Part shown: positions 38,580 through 47,854 of the stretch, in pieces
How positions within the stretch are numbered: the stretch's first letter is position 1
Layout: each line of letters begins with the position of its first letter
Origin: CAVUAF01 sp963739375
GTDB lineage: Bacteria > Acidobacteriota > Terriglobia > Terriglobales > Acidobacteriaceae
Direction: 5' to 3'
Assembly (NCBI GenBank): GCA_963739375.1
Contig: CAVUAF010000018.1
Coordinates: 1-64,000 of the forward strand
DNA length: 64,000 nt
Notes under the pieces: model-generated
Seen by the model: the letters and a program-made list of their open reading frames with translations, nothing else
The model's database searches: none
Told to the model about the DNA's origin: nothing
Position numbers and translations under genes: made by a program

Positions 38580-40325
38580 TCAAGGAGAAGCGTGGCCGAC
38601 GGCAGGGACGGTGGAGACGCTCCCCACGCGCTCCCCGAGGTCGTCGCGCACGATGAAGCGCACCTTCGCGGTATGGGGCGGGACTTCGAGCGCGTTGGAG
38701 TAGACAAATCCTCCGCGGCGCAGGCGCTCTAGTTCTGGCGCGCTGGGATGCAGATCGATCTGCTGGGTCAGGTCCGCCAGGACCTTCCCGGCGGGGTCGA
38801 GAGCGACCGCCACGAAATCGAGCTTGATGTGGTTGTGGTCAGCCTCATCCACCGTCAGCGCGTCGGCGCTGATGCCCAGCACGAAGGGTTGCTTGGGGCG
38901 CCGCTGCTCCAACTGGGGCACGCCGGGAGACGCCGCCGTGTCCGCCGGGCTGGGTGCGGGTAGCTCGGCGGTCCAGCGCACGCTGATAGGGAGCCCGCGC
39001 GACTCGACCGGCATGGCCATCGCCAGCGCGATGTCGTGTTTCCGCCGCTCGACCGGGTCGCCTTTCGCGATGCCGGCAAAGTAGCCGCTGCGCGCCCGGA
39101 CCACCAAATCGGTGCCCCGGACTTTGACGTCAATCTTGCGCCAGCGCGCGACCTCCGGGGAGCGCGTGTAGTAGCTCAGCAGATAGTACTGGGAGCCGTA
39201 GTCGAAGGCCTTGCGGAAGCAGAACTCCGGGTCCTTGCGCAGCAGGCAATAGTCGCCCCCCGTGCGCTGCGCGATGTCCATGAAGTTCTGGACGATTTGC
39301 AGCCGGGTCTTTACCGGCAGCATGTCCGTTCCCATGCCCGGATACCGGGACTGGACGCCCGAAAAGCCCGGATTATCCGTGTCCAGCACCGTGTCAATGG
39401 GATAGACCGCGATGCCGGCCGCGCTCAGTTGCTGCAGGGTCTCGGTGTACTGCTGCACGATTTCAGCATCGCGCGAATTCATGGAGTAGGGCAGGATGAT
39501 GCCGCCGGTGGCCCACACCAGGGACTTCATGCCACGTATCGCCGAGAGCGCGCGCGCCAACTGCTGGAGTTCGTAGAACGTCATCTCCAGGAGCGACCTC
39601 TGGAGCTGCTGCTCATAGGGCGAGCTGCTTGCAGAGCGGCCGGTGATGAACTCCTGTTCCACCGCCGCGTATTCCTGCAGGATGTCAATCGGCTGGGTGA
39701 GGACATCACTGTTTTCTGTCTTCACCTCGTTGTCGAGCGCCGTATCGTGCCGGACGTTGTCCTTGAGCCGCTGCACGATGTTCACCAGCACCTGGGGGTC
39801 GCTGGTGAAGTCATGGAGGACCCGCAAACCGCTGGGGTGCATGGCCACCAGCATGGTGGGACGGTCGCCGCGGAAGTCACGCTGCAGGTACTCCAGCAGC
39901 CGCTTCTTGGTAGGTTCCTGGTAGACGTAGGGCGTATTGATCAGGTCCAGCAGGATCACGACCATGGCCACCGGGCCTTCGGACGCGACCTCGTTGGTGT
40001 AGATGCCTGCAGGCGGCGCCACCGCTTTCACCGCCGGGCTCGCGCCGCGAATCTCCTCGAAGGAGGCCAGTGGCTTCGGCTGCCCGTCTTCTTCGATGGT
40101 GAAGTCGTCCTTGCTGAGGCCCGTCACCGCCTCATCCGGCGTGCCCTTAAGGCGCAGCTGCTCCGCCGCGGTGTGATGCCGCAGCACGACGACCGGCACC
40201 GTCACCAGTTCCGTCTTCGCCGTGAACTTGGGAATGGACTGCGGCGGCGGCCCTGGCTGCGCCAGCAGGGTCGTTGCCAGTACCGGGAGCAGGCACGCCA
40301 ACGCGGGTTTGGGGACGCTCCGCAC
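38580..40325 (-). CDS. VWFA-related secreted protein (acidobacterial type)
   Basis: The 581-aa product from the GTG at 40325 has a signal peptide ('PALACLLPVLATTLLAQ'), then 'AKTELVTVPVVVLRH', 'LSKDDFTIEEDGQPKPLASF' and 'PVAMVVILLDLINT', where the von Willebrand A-like fold begins. This is the acidobacterial VWFA-related family, common in soil acidobacteria and of unknown function. The second half ('GDYCLLRKDPEFCFRKA', 'YYLLSYYTRSP') is typical for the family. The frame remains open further upstream, but that part overlaps other sequence. It lies 113 bp after the LssY_C gene in the same direction. Confidence 0.85.
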   Translation of the reverse strand: MRSVPKPALACLLPVLATTLLAQPGPPPQSIPKFTAKTELVTVPVVVLRHHTAAEQLRLKGTPDEAVTGLSKDDFTIEEDGQPKPLASFEEIRGASPAVKAVAPPAGIYTNEVASEGPVAMVVILLDLINTPYVYQEPTKKRLLEYLQRDFRGDRPTMLVAMHPSGLRVLHDFTSDPQVLVNIVQRLKDNVRHDTALDNEVKTENSDVLTQPIDILQEYAAVEQEFITGRSASSSPYEQQLQRSLLEMTFYELQQLARALSAIRGMKSLVWATGGIILPYSMNSRDAEIVQQYTETLQQLSAAGIAVYPIDTVLDTDNPGFSGVQSRYPGMGTDMLPVKTRLQIVQNFMDIAQRTGGDYCLLRKDPEFCFRKAFDYGSQYYLLSYYTRSPEVARWRKIDVKVRGTDLVVRARSGYFAGIAKGDPVERRKHDIALAMAMPVESRGLPISVRWTAELPAPSPADTAASPGVPQLEQRRPKQPFVLGISADALTVDEADHNHIKLDFVAVALDPAGKVLADLTQQIDLHPSAPELERLRRGGFVYSNALEVPPHTAKVRFIVRDDLGERVGSVSTVPAVGHASP

Positions 40326-40438
40326 CACCGGTGTGCACCTCCCGCCTGCCGACGCTCCCTGTCTGACTGCGCAAAGAGGTGAGCATTCTACCCCCGCCGC
40401 CGGAATCGCCCTCCCGACGGCAGTGCCCGGGCGCGACC

Positions 40439-41590
40439 TTACTGGCTGGTCTTGGCGTCTTTCGCGGCCGGCGCTGCCGCCAGCCGGAAGACCAGCACGC
40501 GTCCATCCGAGTGGAAGGTGGCTCCGGTAGCCGTGCGCGCCTCGCGCACCGCATCCGCCGGCGTCACCGCGCCCTCGGCCGCGATCAGTCCCGTGGACAG
40601 CAGCGACGTGCGCACGAACTCCCGCTCTTCGTCCACATTGGGATCGATCTTGTGGGTGACCCCGCCGTTGCGCTGGTCGCGATCGAAGCCGATGTCGTGG
40701 GTGGCGGCGCCCACCCACAGCTCCCCGCCCGGTACCTCGAACGGCGCCTTCCAGAGGCGCAGATGATGGCGCGATTCGACCACCTGCAGCGGGTCCGCGT
40801 GCGCCAGGCCATAGTCCTGCGGGCGCCCGAACAGGTACAGCTCGCTCATCGGCAACTCGAGGTACGCCTGCTTCGACAGCGTGGACATCAGGCCATGCAG
40901 GACCGCGGTGGTCTTCGTCCGGTCGGTCACCACCCAGCCCGCGGCGCGAAACGCGTCGAGCAGACGCTCCTCGGGCCCGAGAACGAGGAAATTGATCATG
41001 TCGCCGGCGTTGCCGGCGTTGTCGCCTACGCGCCGCGGAATCTTGGCAAGGACGTCGGCGGAGTCGGTGAACTCGAATTTCGCCGCGGTGGCGGTGGCTG
41101 GCGCACCCGGCGCGCCGCGCGTGATCACCAGCCGCAGATGATAGCTGCCCTGCCCAGGTTCGGCGCTTGCCTGGTTCACCCCCACAAACAGCCGGCCCGT
41201 GGTCGCCGCCACAAACTCGCCCGTGCTGCCAAGTACAAACGGCAACGGCGCGTCCCCGATCTTCGCGATCAGCGTTCCTCTCCCGGCACTGTTCAGCGGC
41301 AGGGCGCGGATCACGTCGCGCCAGCCGCGCGCCAGACCGTTGGGACTCGAGAGCTGCTGGGTGAACGTAACCGAGCCGTCGGCCTCAAAGTGGCAGCGAT
41401 CCCCGGCCTGCAGATCGACGCCGGAGTCCGTCCACGCTTTCTCCGCCGCCACCGTGATCTCGACCGTCTGTGGAGCCGGAGTGGCTTGGGCTGCGGTCGC
41501 AGCGGCCGGCGGAACAGACTGCGCCGGGAGCGCCGGCCCGGTGCCGGCGATGACGATGGCCAACCACAGGTATCGCATCTGACGCTGCAT
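40439..41590 (-). CDS. LssY_C domain exported protein
   Basis: The 383-aa product (ATG 41590, or 41578) has a signal peptide ending 'ALPAQ'. An N-terminal beta-sandwich ('VDLQAGDRCHFEADGSVTF') like PA-IL-type lectin domains follows, then an LssY_C region: 'DMINFLVLGPEERLLDAFRAAGW', 'ELPMSELYLFGRPQDYGLA', 'SRHHLRLWKAPFEV', 'LWVGAATHDIGF' and 'THKIDPNVDEEREFV'. LssY_C is named after a Legionella type I secretion-linked protein; its function is unknown. The lectin-like part suggests a carbohydrate-binding surface protein. It is 72 bp after the histidine kinase gene and may share its transcript. Confidence 0.75.
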   Translation of the reverse strand: MQRQMRYLWLAIVIAGTGPALPAQSVPPAAATAAQATPAPQTVEITVAAEKAWTDSGVDLQAGDRCHFEADGSVTFTQQLSSPNGLARGWRDVIRALPLNSAGRGTLIAKIGDAPLPFVLGSTGEFVAATTGRLFVGVNQASAEPGQGSYHLRLVITRGAPGAPATATAAKFEFTDSADVLAKIPRRVGDNAGNAGDMINFLVLGPEERLLDAFRAAGWVVTDRTKTTAVLHGLMSTLSKQAYLELPMSELYLFGRPQDYGLAHADPLQVVESRHHLRLWKAPFEVPGGELWVGAATHDIGFDRDQRNGGVTHKIDPNVDEEREFVRTSLLSTGLIAAEGAVTPADAVREARTATGATFHSDGRVLVFRLAAAPAAKDAKTSQ

Positions 41591-41661
41591 ATATGCCTGC
41601 TTTTGGGAGTGCGTAGTAAGACTAGCGCGCCGCGGCCGCGTAGGGAAGATGGCCGGCCCTC

Positions 41662-43392
41662 TCAGCCTCCGGGCGCCACATCGGCGGCAACGGGCGCCGC
41701 CGGAAGCGTGAAGTAAAAGGTGGTGCCGTGGCCCAGGGCGCTCTCGGCGCGCACCGTGCCCCCGTGGTTCAGCACGATGTGCTTGACGATGGCCAGCCCC
41801 AGCCCGGTGCCTCCGGATTCCCGCGAGCGGTCCCGGTCCACGCGGTAGAAGCGCTCGAAGAGCCGGGGAAGATGCTCGCTGGCGATGCCGGGGCCGAAGT
41901 CGCGAACGTAAAACTCCACTGCCGGGCCGGCTCCCGTCGCTCCCACGACGACCCGCCCTCCGTCCGCGGCATAGCGCAGCGCGTTGTCGATGAGGTTCGC
42001 CAGCACCTGCTGCACGGCATCCCGGTCGGCGCGGATTTCCGGCGTGTCGGCCAGGGAAATCTCGAGCGCCACGCCGGCCGCCTGCGCGCGCGCGCGATAC
42101 GCCGCCACCGCCTCCCGCACCGCCTCCGCCGGCGCCAGCGGCTCCAGCGCGAGCTTGAGTTCTCCCGACTCCACGCGCGCCAGCGTCAGCAGGTCTTCCG
42201 TCAGCCGCGTCATGCGGGCGGCGTTGTTGTGAATGACCTGCAGAAACTCCCGGCCGCCGGCCGCGGGCGGGGCATCGAGCAGGGTCTCGGTGTAGCCCAC
42301 GATGGAGGTCAGAGGGGTGCGCAGTTCGTGGGAAACGTTGGCGATGAAGTCGCGGCGGGTCTTCTCCACCCGCTCGATCTCGCTGATGTCGTGCAGCACC
42401 GCCACCACCCCGACCCCGGGCATGGGTGCGGTCGTGATCTCGAAAACGCGGCCCGGGACCACCGCGCGCGCCAGCGTCTTCCGCGTCGTTTGCGTCTGCA
42501 GCGACTCGTGGACCGCGGCGATGACGCTGGGGTCGCGCATGGTATCGACCAGCGGCGCGCCTTCCCGGACCGGCAACAGGCGCCGCAGCGCGCCGTTCGC
42601 CCAGACCAGTTTCGAATCCCGCGAGATCGCTGCCACCCCTTCCTGCATGCTGTTGAGCAGGGCTTCGAGCTGCCGCCGGCTCTCTTCGACGGCGGCGAAA
42701 TCCGCTTGCAGCCGGCGGGCCGTGCGGTCGAGCGCGGCGGCCAGCTGGCCGATCTCGTCCCCCGAGCTTTCCTGGATGCGTGCACTGAGGTCGCCCGCGG
42801 CCACGCGGTCGGCAAAGGCCATGATCCGCCGCAGCCGCTGCGCGATGCTTTGCGCAATCAGCGCGGCCACCACCGTGGCGAGGGCGAGCGCCAGCAGGGA
42901 GGCCCATAGCAGCGTGTCGCGCACCTGCGCCGTGGTGTGTTGCACCGCCGACAGCGGATAGGCCAGCCGCAGCGCGCCCCCTTTCAGCGGCACCGCCACG
43001 TACAGAAACTCGATGCCGAGAGTGTGGCTGGTGCGCGTGGCGCTGCCCGTCTTCCCCTGCAACGCGGCCCGGAACTCCGGCCGCGAGGCGTGGTTCTCCA
43101 TGGTGGCGGGCGGGGCTTCCGTGTCGCTCAACACCGTGCCGTCGCTGCGGATCACGGTGACGCGGGCCTCGGCGGCACGGGCGGCTTCGGCGGTGAGCGC
43201 CGCCAGTTGCGGGTTGGCGACGTCGCGCACCCGCTGCGCCACCAGTCGCGTCTTCTGCGTCAGCGCCTGCTCGATTTCCGCGCGCAGCGACCGCTCCCAC
43301 GCCCGCCGGATGGCCGCGTCCAGCGTGACCGTGGCCAGGGCGATGAGGGCGACCGCCGCCAGCAGCAGCTTGAAAAAAATGCGGCTCCTCAC
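41662..43392 (-). CDS. phoR: PhoR-like sensor histidine kinase
   Basis: The 576-aa kinase from the GTG at 43392 has helix 1 (about 7-27), an extracytoplasmic region, helix 2 ('LLWASLLALALATVVAALIAQS'), HAMP and a PAS domain ('LEALLNSMQEGVAAISRD'). The H-box 'ANVSHELRTPLTSIVGY' is followed by the ATP-binding 'NLIDNALRYA', 'FGPGIASEHLPRLFERFYRVD' and 'GGTGLGLAIVKHI'. The order matches PhoR. It overlaps the response-regulator gene (stop TGA at 43391-43389 within the GTGA overlap). No pst/phoU genes are present, so phosphate control is only suggested by similarity. Confidence 0.88.
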   Translation of the reverse strand: MRSRIFFKLLLAAVALIALATVTLDAAIRRAWERSLRAEIEQALTQKTRLVAQRVRDVANPQLAALTAEAARAAEARVTVIRSDGTVLSDTEAPPATMENHASRPEFRAALQGKTGSATRTSHTLGIEFLYVAVPLKGGALRLAYPLSAVQHTTAQVRDTLLWASLLALALATVVAALIAQSIAQRLRRIMAFADRVAAGDLSARIQESSGDEIGQLAAALDRTARRLQADFAAVEESRRQLEALLNSMQEGVAAISRDSKLVWANGALRRLLPVREGAPLVDTMRDPSVIAAVHESLQTQTTRKTLARAVVPGRVFEITTAPMPGVGVVAVLHDISEIERVEKTRRDFIANVSHELRTPLTSIVGYTETLLDAPPAAGGREFLQVIHNNAARMTRLTEDLLTLARVESGELKLALEPLAPAEAVREAVAAYRARAQAAGVALEISLADTPEIRADRDAVQQVLANLIDNALRYAADGGRVVVGATGAGPAVEFYVRDFGPGIASEHLPRLFERFYRVDRDRSRESGGTGLGLAIVKHIVLNHGGTVRAESALGHGTTFYFTLPAAPVAADVAPGG

Positions 43393-44090
43393 CGCGGCGC
43401 CTCGAACCGGTAGCCCGTGCCGCGCACGGTGCGGATGTAGCGCGGCTGCTCCGGGTCGGCCTCGATCTTCTCGCGCAGGCGGCGCACGTAGACGTCCACC
43501 GAGCGCGGCGTCACGAACGAGGTATCGCGCCAGACCGCGTCCAGCAGCTGATCGCGGGTGAGGACGCGTCCCGGGTGGGTCGCGAAATAGTCGAGCAGGC
43601 GGAATTCGGTGGCGGTAGTGGAAATCGCCGCGCCCCGCACCCGCACGATCATGGCCCCGCTGTCGATTTCCAGGTCGCCCAGGCGTTTCATCTCCACCGG
43701 CAGCGCCGCTTCGAAGCGCCGCAGCACGGCTTTGACCCGGGCCACCAGCTCGCGGGGACTGAACGGCTTGACGATGTAGTCGTCGGCGCCCAGCTCGAAA
43801 CCGTGGAGCCGGTCCCGCTCCGAGCCTTTCGCGGTAACAAACATGACCGGAATCCCGGCCACCGCCGGCGTGCCGCGGATCTGCCGGCACACCTCCAGGC
43901 CGCTGCCGCCGGGCAGCATGACATCGAGCAGGAACAACATGGGTGGCTGCGCCACTGCCGCCTCCAGCACCTGGCAGCTGGAAGGGAACACGCGCACCGC
44001 GTACCCGGCGGCCCGCAGATTGTGGGCAATCAGGCGCGCGATGTCCTCGTCATCTTCGACGACAAAAAGTTCTCGCGAGGGATTCGACAT
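43389..44090 (-). CDS. phoB: OmpR/PhoB-type response regulator
   Basis: The 233-aa product (ATG 44090; the frame is open to ATG 44108) has a receiver domain with the phospho-acceptor Asp in 'FLLDVMLPGGSGLEV' and Lys in 'DYIVKPFSPREL'. A winged-helix output domain follows ('TATEFRLLDYFATHPGRVLTR', 'VDVYVRRLREKIE', 'IRTVRGTGYRFE'). It is the partner of the kinase at 41662-43392, overlapping it by 4 bp. Confidence 0.88.
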   Translation of the reverse strand: MSNPSRELFVVEDDEDIARLIAHNLRAAGYAVRVFPSSCQVLEAAVAQPPMLFLLDVMLPGGSGLEVCRQIRGTPAVAGIPVMFVTAKGSERDRLHGFELGADDYIVKPFSPRELVARVKAVLRRFEAALPVEMKRLGDLEIDSGAMIVRVRGAAISTTATEFRLLDYFATHPGRVLTRDQLLDAVWRDTSFVTPRSVDVYVRRLREKIEADPEQPRYIRTVRGTGYRFEAPR

Positions 44091-44161
44091 TGGCAGCGGT
44101 ACCCGCAACCCGCCTCCTATTATGCAAGAAAATCCGGCCGGCCGGGAGGATCGGCGGGCGC

Positions 44162-44584
<423 letters not shown>

Positions 44585-44730
44585 TCGCTCCCGCCGCCGC
44601 GCCGGGAATCCGCGCCGCGTGGCGCGATACTAAGGCGGCGCGTCGCCAAGTTCCAAGCAAAAAGTAACAGGGAAAGAGTCGGCGGGACATGCGCGCAAAC
44701 GCCGGCCGGATCTGCCGCGCCGTGGCCAAT

Positions 44731-44756
44731 AAAAAAGAGGATCTCTCGCGAGATCC
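44731..44756 (-). terminator. Rho-independent terminator of the lysine-rich micro-ORF
   Basis: GGATCTC and GAGATCC pair around TCGC, and on the minus strand a run TCTTTTTT follows the stem. It lies about 50 bp after the stop of the 14-codon ORF at 44805-44849. Confidence 0.85.
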
Positions 44757-44804
44757 CCCAAACTTTTCAGGCCCGATGCGAGGCGTCGTGCCTCGCGGCG
44801 CTGC

Positions 44805-44849
44805 TTAGTGCTTCTTGGCTTTCTTCTTTGCCTTCTTCTTCATCGGCAT
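44805..44849 (-). CDS. 14-codon lysine-rich micro-ORF
   Basis: The ATG at 44849 has AGGAGG at 44859-44864, nine bases upstream, and TAA at 44807-44805. The peptide is MPMKKKAKKKAKKH: nine of 14 residues are Lys. A rho-independent terminator follows and a promoter-like TTGACA lies about 120 bp upstream, so the unit looks like a complete gene. A short basic peptide of this kind could bind nucleic acid or acidic protein. It is not annotated in any family I know. Alternatively the transcript itself is a small RNA. Confidence 0.6.
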   Translation of the reverse strand: MPMKKKAKKKAKKH

Positions 44850-44942
44850 TTGAGATTTCCTCCTCGGATTTTTTCTCCCTTAAAGTTGGGGGCCTGCGGC
44901 TCCTGTGCCCATTAGTTGGATAGAGCCGAACTGTTGCCCCAG

Positions 44943-44971
44943 ATATTGCGGCCGGTTAAACGTCTTGTCAA
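44943..44971 (-). promoter_or_regulatory. Promoter-like TTGACA upstream of the micro-ORF
   Basis: A perfect -35 box TTGACA (44971-44966, minus strand) is followed after 17-18 bases by an AT-rich CAATAT/AATATC, which matches the -10 consensus only partly. The position fits a transcript that would cover the micro-ORF and end at the terminator near 44731. Confidence 0.4.
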
Positions 44972-45055
44972 TACCTTTTTTCGGCAAGCCCCGCGCCCGC
45001 CAGCACCCCGTGTCCGTGCATGACAAGCGGGCGGCTCGGCGTACACTGTTGCGCC

Positions 45056-46683
45056 ATGTCTCGCGCCCCGCGCCGCCGGCGTGACCCCATCGAACTCGAG
45101 GTCTTCAAGAACCTGTATCACTCCATCGCCGAGGAGATGGGCGCCGCGCTGCGGCGCACCGCGTTCTCGCCCAACATCAAGGAGCGGCGCGACTACTCCT
45201 GCGCCGTGTTCGAGCCGCCGCGGCGCGTGCTCGCCATGGGCGACCACATCCCCGTGCACCTCGGCTCCATGCCCATGTCGGTGCGCGCTGCCCTCGCGCA
45301 CCTCGACTCGGCGCCCGGCGACGTCGCCATGCTGAACGACCCGTACGCGCGGCGGCACGCACCTGCCCGACATCACGCTGGTGAGCGCCGGTGTTTCCTG
45401 GCAAAACAGGCGCGGCCGCCGGCTGCGTCCCGCTTCTTCGTCGCCAGCCGCGCCCACCACGCCGACGTCGGCGGCGCGCAGCGCCGGCTCGATGGGCCTC
45501 TGCGCGCGAGATCTACCAGGAGGGCCTGCGCATTCCGCCGGTGATGCTGCTGCGCGGCGCGGCGAATCGGACCGCGACGTCCTGGCCCTGCTGCTCGCCA
45601 ACGTGCGCACCCCGGAGGAGCGCGAAGGCGACCTCGCGGCGCAGATGGCCGCATGCCACACGGGGAGCGGCGGCTGGCGGACTGTGCGCGCGTACGGCCT
45701 GCCGCGCGTGCAGCGCGCCGCCGGCGACTGCTCATTACACGCGAGCGCATGATGCGCGCCGAGCTGGCGGGCTGCCGCGCGGGAGCTGCCGCTCCGAGGA
45801 TGCTCGACGACGATGGCGCGTTCGAGGGCACGGCGACCGCAGCCGGTGCGCATCGCCGTCGCCATCGCTTCCATGGCCGTGGCGGGCAGGCCCGGGTCAC
45901 GTGGACTTCACCGGCGCGCGCCCCAGGTGGCCGGTAGCGTGAACGCGGTGGAGGCCGTCACCTGCTCCGCGTGCGCCTACGTCTTGCGCTGCCTGCTGGG
46001 CGGAGGACGTGCCCGCGAACGCCGGGCTGATGCGCCCGCTCGGATCATCGCGCCCGCTGGGCACGGTGGTGAACGCCCGCCCGCCCGCCGCGGTCGCCGG
46101 CGGGAACGTCGAGACCTCGCAGCGCATCGTGGACGTGGTGCTGCGCGCGCTTGCGCCGCGCCATGCCCGAGCGCATTCCCGCCGCGAGCCGCGGGCACCA
46201 TGAACAACCTCACGCTCGGCGGCCTCGACCCGCGCACCGGCGAGCCCTTCGCCTACTACGAGACCCTCGCCGGGGGCATGGGCGCGCGCCCGGCTAAGGA
46301 CGGCGCTCAGCGGCATGCACGGCCACATGACCAATTCGCTCAATACGCCCGTCGAAGCGCTGGAGCACGCCTACCCGTTTCGCGTGATCCGCTACAGCCT
46401 GCGCCCGGGGAGTGGCGGGCAAGGCAAGTTTCGCGGCGGCGATGGTATCGTGCGCGAACTCGAAGTGCTGACCGAGACGCAGGTCACGTCGCTGGCCGAC
46501 CGCCGTTTGCGTGGCCCTTACGGGCTGCACGGCGGCGCCGACGGCGCGCCGGGGAAAAACACCGTCATCCGTCGCGACGGCAGCACCCAGTCCATGCCGG
46601 GCAAAGCCAGTGTGCACTTGGCGCCCGGCGAACGTATCCGCGTGGAAAGCCCTGGCGGCGGCGGCTGGGGCAGGAATCGGTAG
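45056..46683 (+). pseudogene. Hydantoinase B/5-oxoprolinase subunit, multiply frameshifted
   Basis: Pieces of HyuB (N-methylhydantoinase B / oxoprolinase) are spread over all three frames. The start is 'IELEVFKNLYHSIAEEMG' and 'TAFSPNIKERRDYSCAVF' with 'MGDHIPVHLGSMPMSV'. Next come 'DITLVSAG', 'FFVASRAHHADVGG' and 'ERMMRAELAG', then 'NAVEAVTCSACAYVLRCLLG', 'NVETSQRIVDVVLRAL', 'NNLTLGGLDPRTGEPF' and 'YPFRVIRYSLRPGSGGQGKF' up to 'PGGGGWGRNR'. I count at least five frame changes. The 3' 360 bp are a clean frame. It could be a decaying pseudogene or a GC-rich stretch with base-calling errors. No hyuA is beside it. Confidence 0.85.
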
Positions 46684-46779
46684 ATCGGCCCAGCGGCTCA
46701 TCGGCTGATCTAGCGAGCGGCGGTTGGGTTCTGTTACCCCGATGCGCCGATGCACCGATGAGCCATTTCAGGAGGGTGT

Positions 46780-47100
46780 ATGTATCGCGTGAAATCAGTG
46801 GGCATCATGGCGTTGGCCAAGATGATGGCGGCGCTCTACGGTTTGATGGGGCTGATCTACGTGCCCTTCATTCTCATCGCCGCTGCCTTCGGCATGTTCA
46901 GCGGGCAGGGATCCGCCGGGGTCGGGATCGGGGTGGGCCTCATTGTCGTGGCGGTGCTGGTCCCGCTGCTGTGCGCTTTTTTCGGGTTTATCGGCGGCTT
47001 GATCGCCGGCCTGCTCTACAACCTGGTCGCCGGCCGGGTGGGCGGCATCGAGCTGGAGCTGGTGCCGCCGCCGATGGCGGGCGGCGTCGCGCGCGCCTGA
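46780..47100 (+). CDS. Small membrane protein (DUF3566-like)
   Basis: The 106-aa product, ATG 46780 with AGGAGG at 46770-46775, starts 'RVKSVGIMALAKMMAALYGLMGLIY'. It has two hydrophobic segments and 'GFIGGLIAGLLYNLVAGRVGGIELEL' at the end. This pattern is shared by small membrane proteins annotated DUF3566; the function is unknown. The assignment is by eye. Confidence 0.65.
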   Translation: MYRVKSVGIMALAKMMAALYGLMGLIYVPFILIAAAFGMFSGQGSAGVGIGVGLIVVAVLVPLLCAFFGFIGGLIAGLLYNLVAGRVGGIELELVPPPMAGGVARA

Positions 47101-47175
47101 GGCAGGCGCCTGATTTTGCCCCCTGTCGTGGCTTCACTGCTCGGCCATGGGGCGGCGCTTTAGCCGCGGAGGGAG

Positions 47176-47745
47176 ATGCCTGCATCGTCAACATTCGCCA
47201 CTGGGTCCGCTTACCTGGACGAGGTGCGCCGCAACTTCCGCGGCTACAAGCGGCTCGCCGAGGGCGCCTTCGCGCAGATCAGCGACGCCGAATTCCAGGC
47301 GCAGCTCGACCCGGAAGCTAACTCAATTGCCCTCATCATCAAGCACATGGCGGGCAACATGCGTTCGCGCTGGACCCACTTCCTCACCAGCGACGGCGAG
47401 AAGCCCGACCGGCACCGCGACACCGAGTTCGAGCTCGACCCCCGACTCGACACCCGTGCGCAACTGATGCAGCGCTGGGAGGAGGGCTGGGGGCTGGTCT
47501 TCGCCGCCATTGCCTCGCTGCAGCCGGACGACCTCGCGCGCGCCGTCTACATTCGCGGCCAGGAACACACCGTGCTGCAGGCCATCAACCGGCAGATGGC
47601 GCACTACGCATATCACGTCGGGCAGATCGTGCTGCTCGCCAAGCACGCCCGCGGCGCCGCGTGGAAGTCGCTCAGCATCCCCAGGGGGCAGTCGGAATCG
47701 TTCGGCAAAGAGGCGGAGCGGGAGCTGAGGAGAAAACAGGAGTAG
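47176..47745 (+). CDS. DUF1572/DinB-fold protein
   Basis: The 189-aa four-helix protein has a first His in 'SIALIIKHMAGNMRSRW' and the pair 'AINRQMAHYAYHVGQIVLL' typical of the DinB/DUF1572 metal-binding fold. DinB-like proteins include thiol transferases that use bacillithiol or mycothiol, but the activity of DUF1572 is unknown. The ATG at 47176 was chosen as the first in-frame Met of the compact domain. It converges on the NtrC-type gene, with a REP-like hairpin between them. Confidence 0.85.
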   Translation: MPASSTFATGSAYLDEVRRNFRGYKRLAEGAFAQISDAEFQAQLDPEANSIALIIKHMAGNMRSRWTHFLTSDGEKPDRHRDTEFELDPRLDTRAQLMQRWEEGWGLVFAAIASLQPDDLARAVYIRGQEHTVLQAINRQMAHYAYHVGQIVLLAKHARGAAWKSLSIPRGQSESFGKEAERELRRKQE

Positions 47746-47759
47746 ATTCGGCTTCTCCA

Positions 47760-47853
47760 AGAACATCCCGAGCGCAGCGAGGGAGCCCTACCAGGCCCGG
47801 AAATTATCGGTTCCGTAGGGCTCCCTCGTCGCTTTGCTCCTCGGGATGTTTTA
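47760..47853. repeat. REP-like inverted repeat, second copy
   Basis: ACATCCCGAGCGCAGCGAGG and its mirror image CTTTGCTCCTCGGGATGT bracket an inner stem GGGAGCCCTAC/GTAGGGCTCCC with a short loop. The unit lies between the 3' ends of two convergent genes, like the one at 28810. It can form a strong hairpin in both transcripts. Confidence 0.85.
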
Positions 47854-47854
47854 G

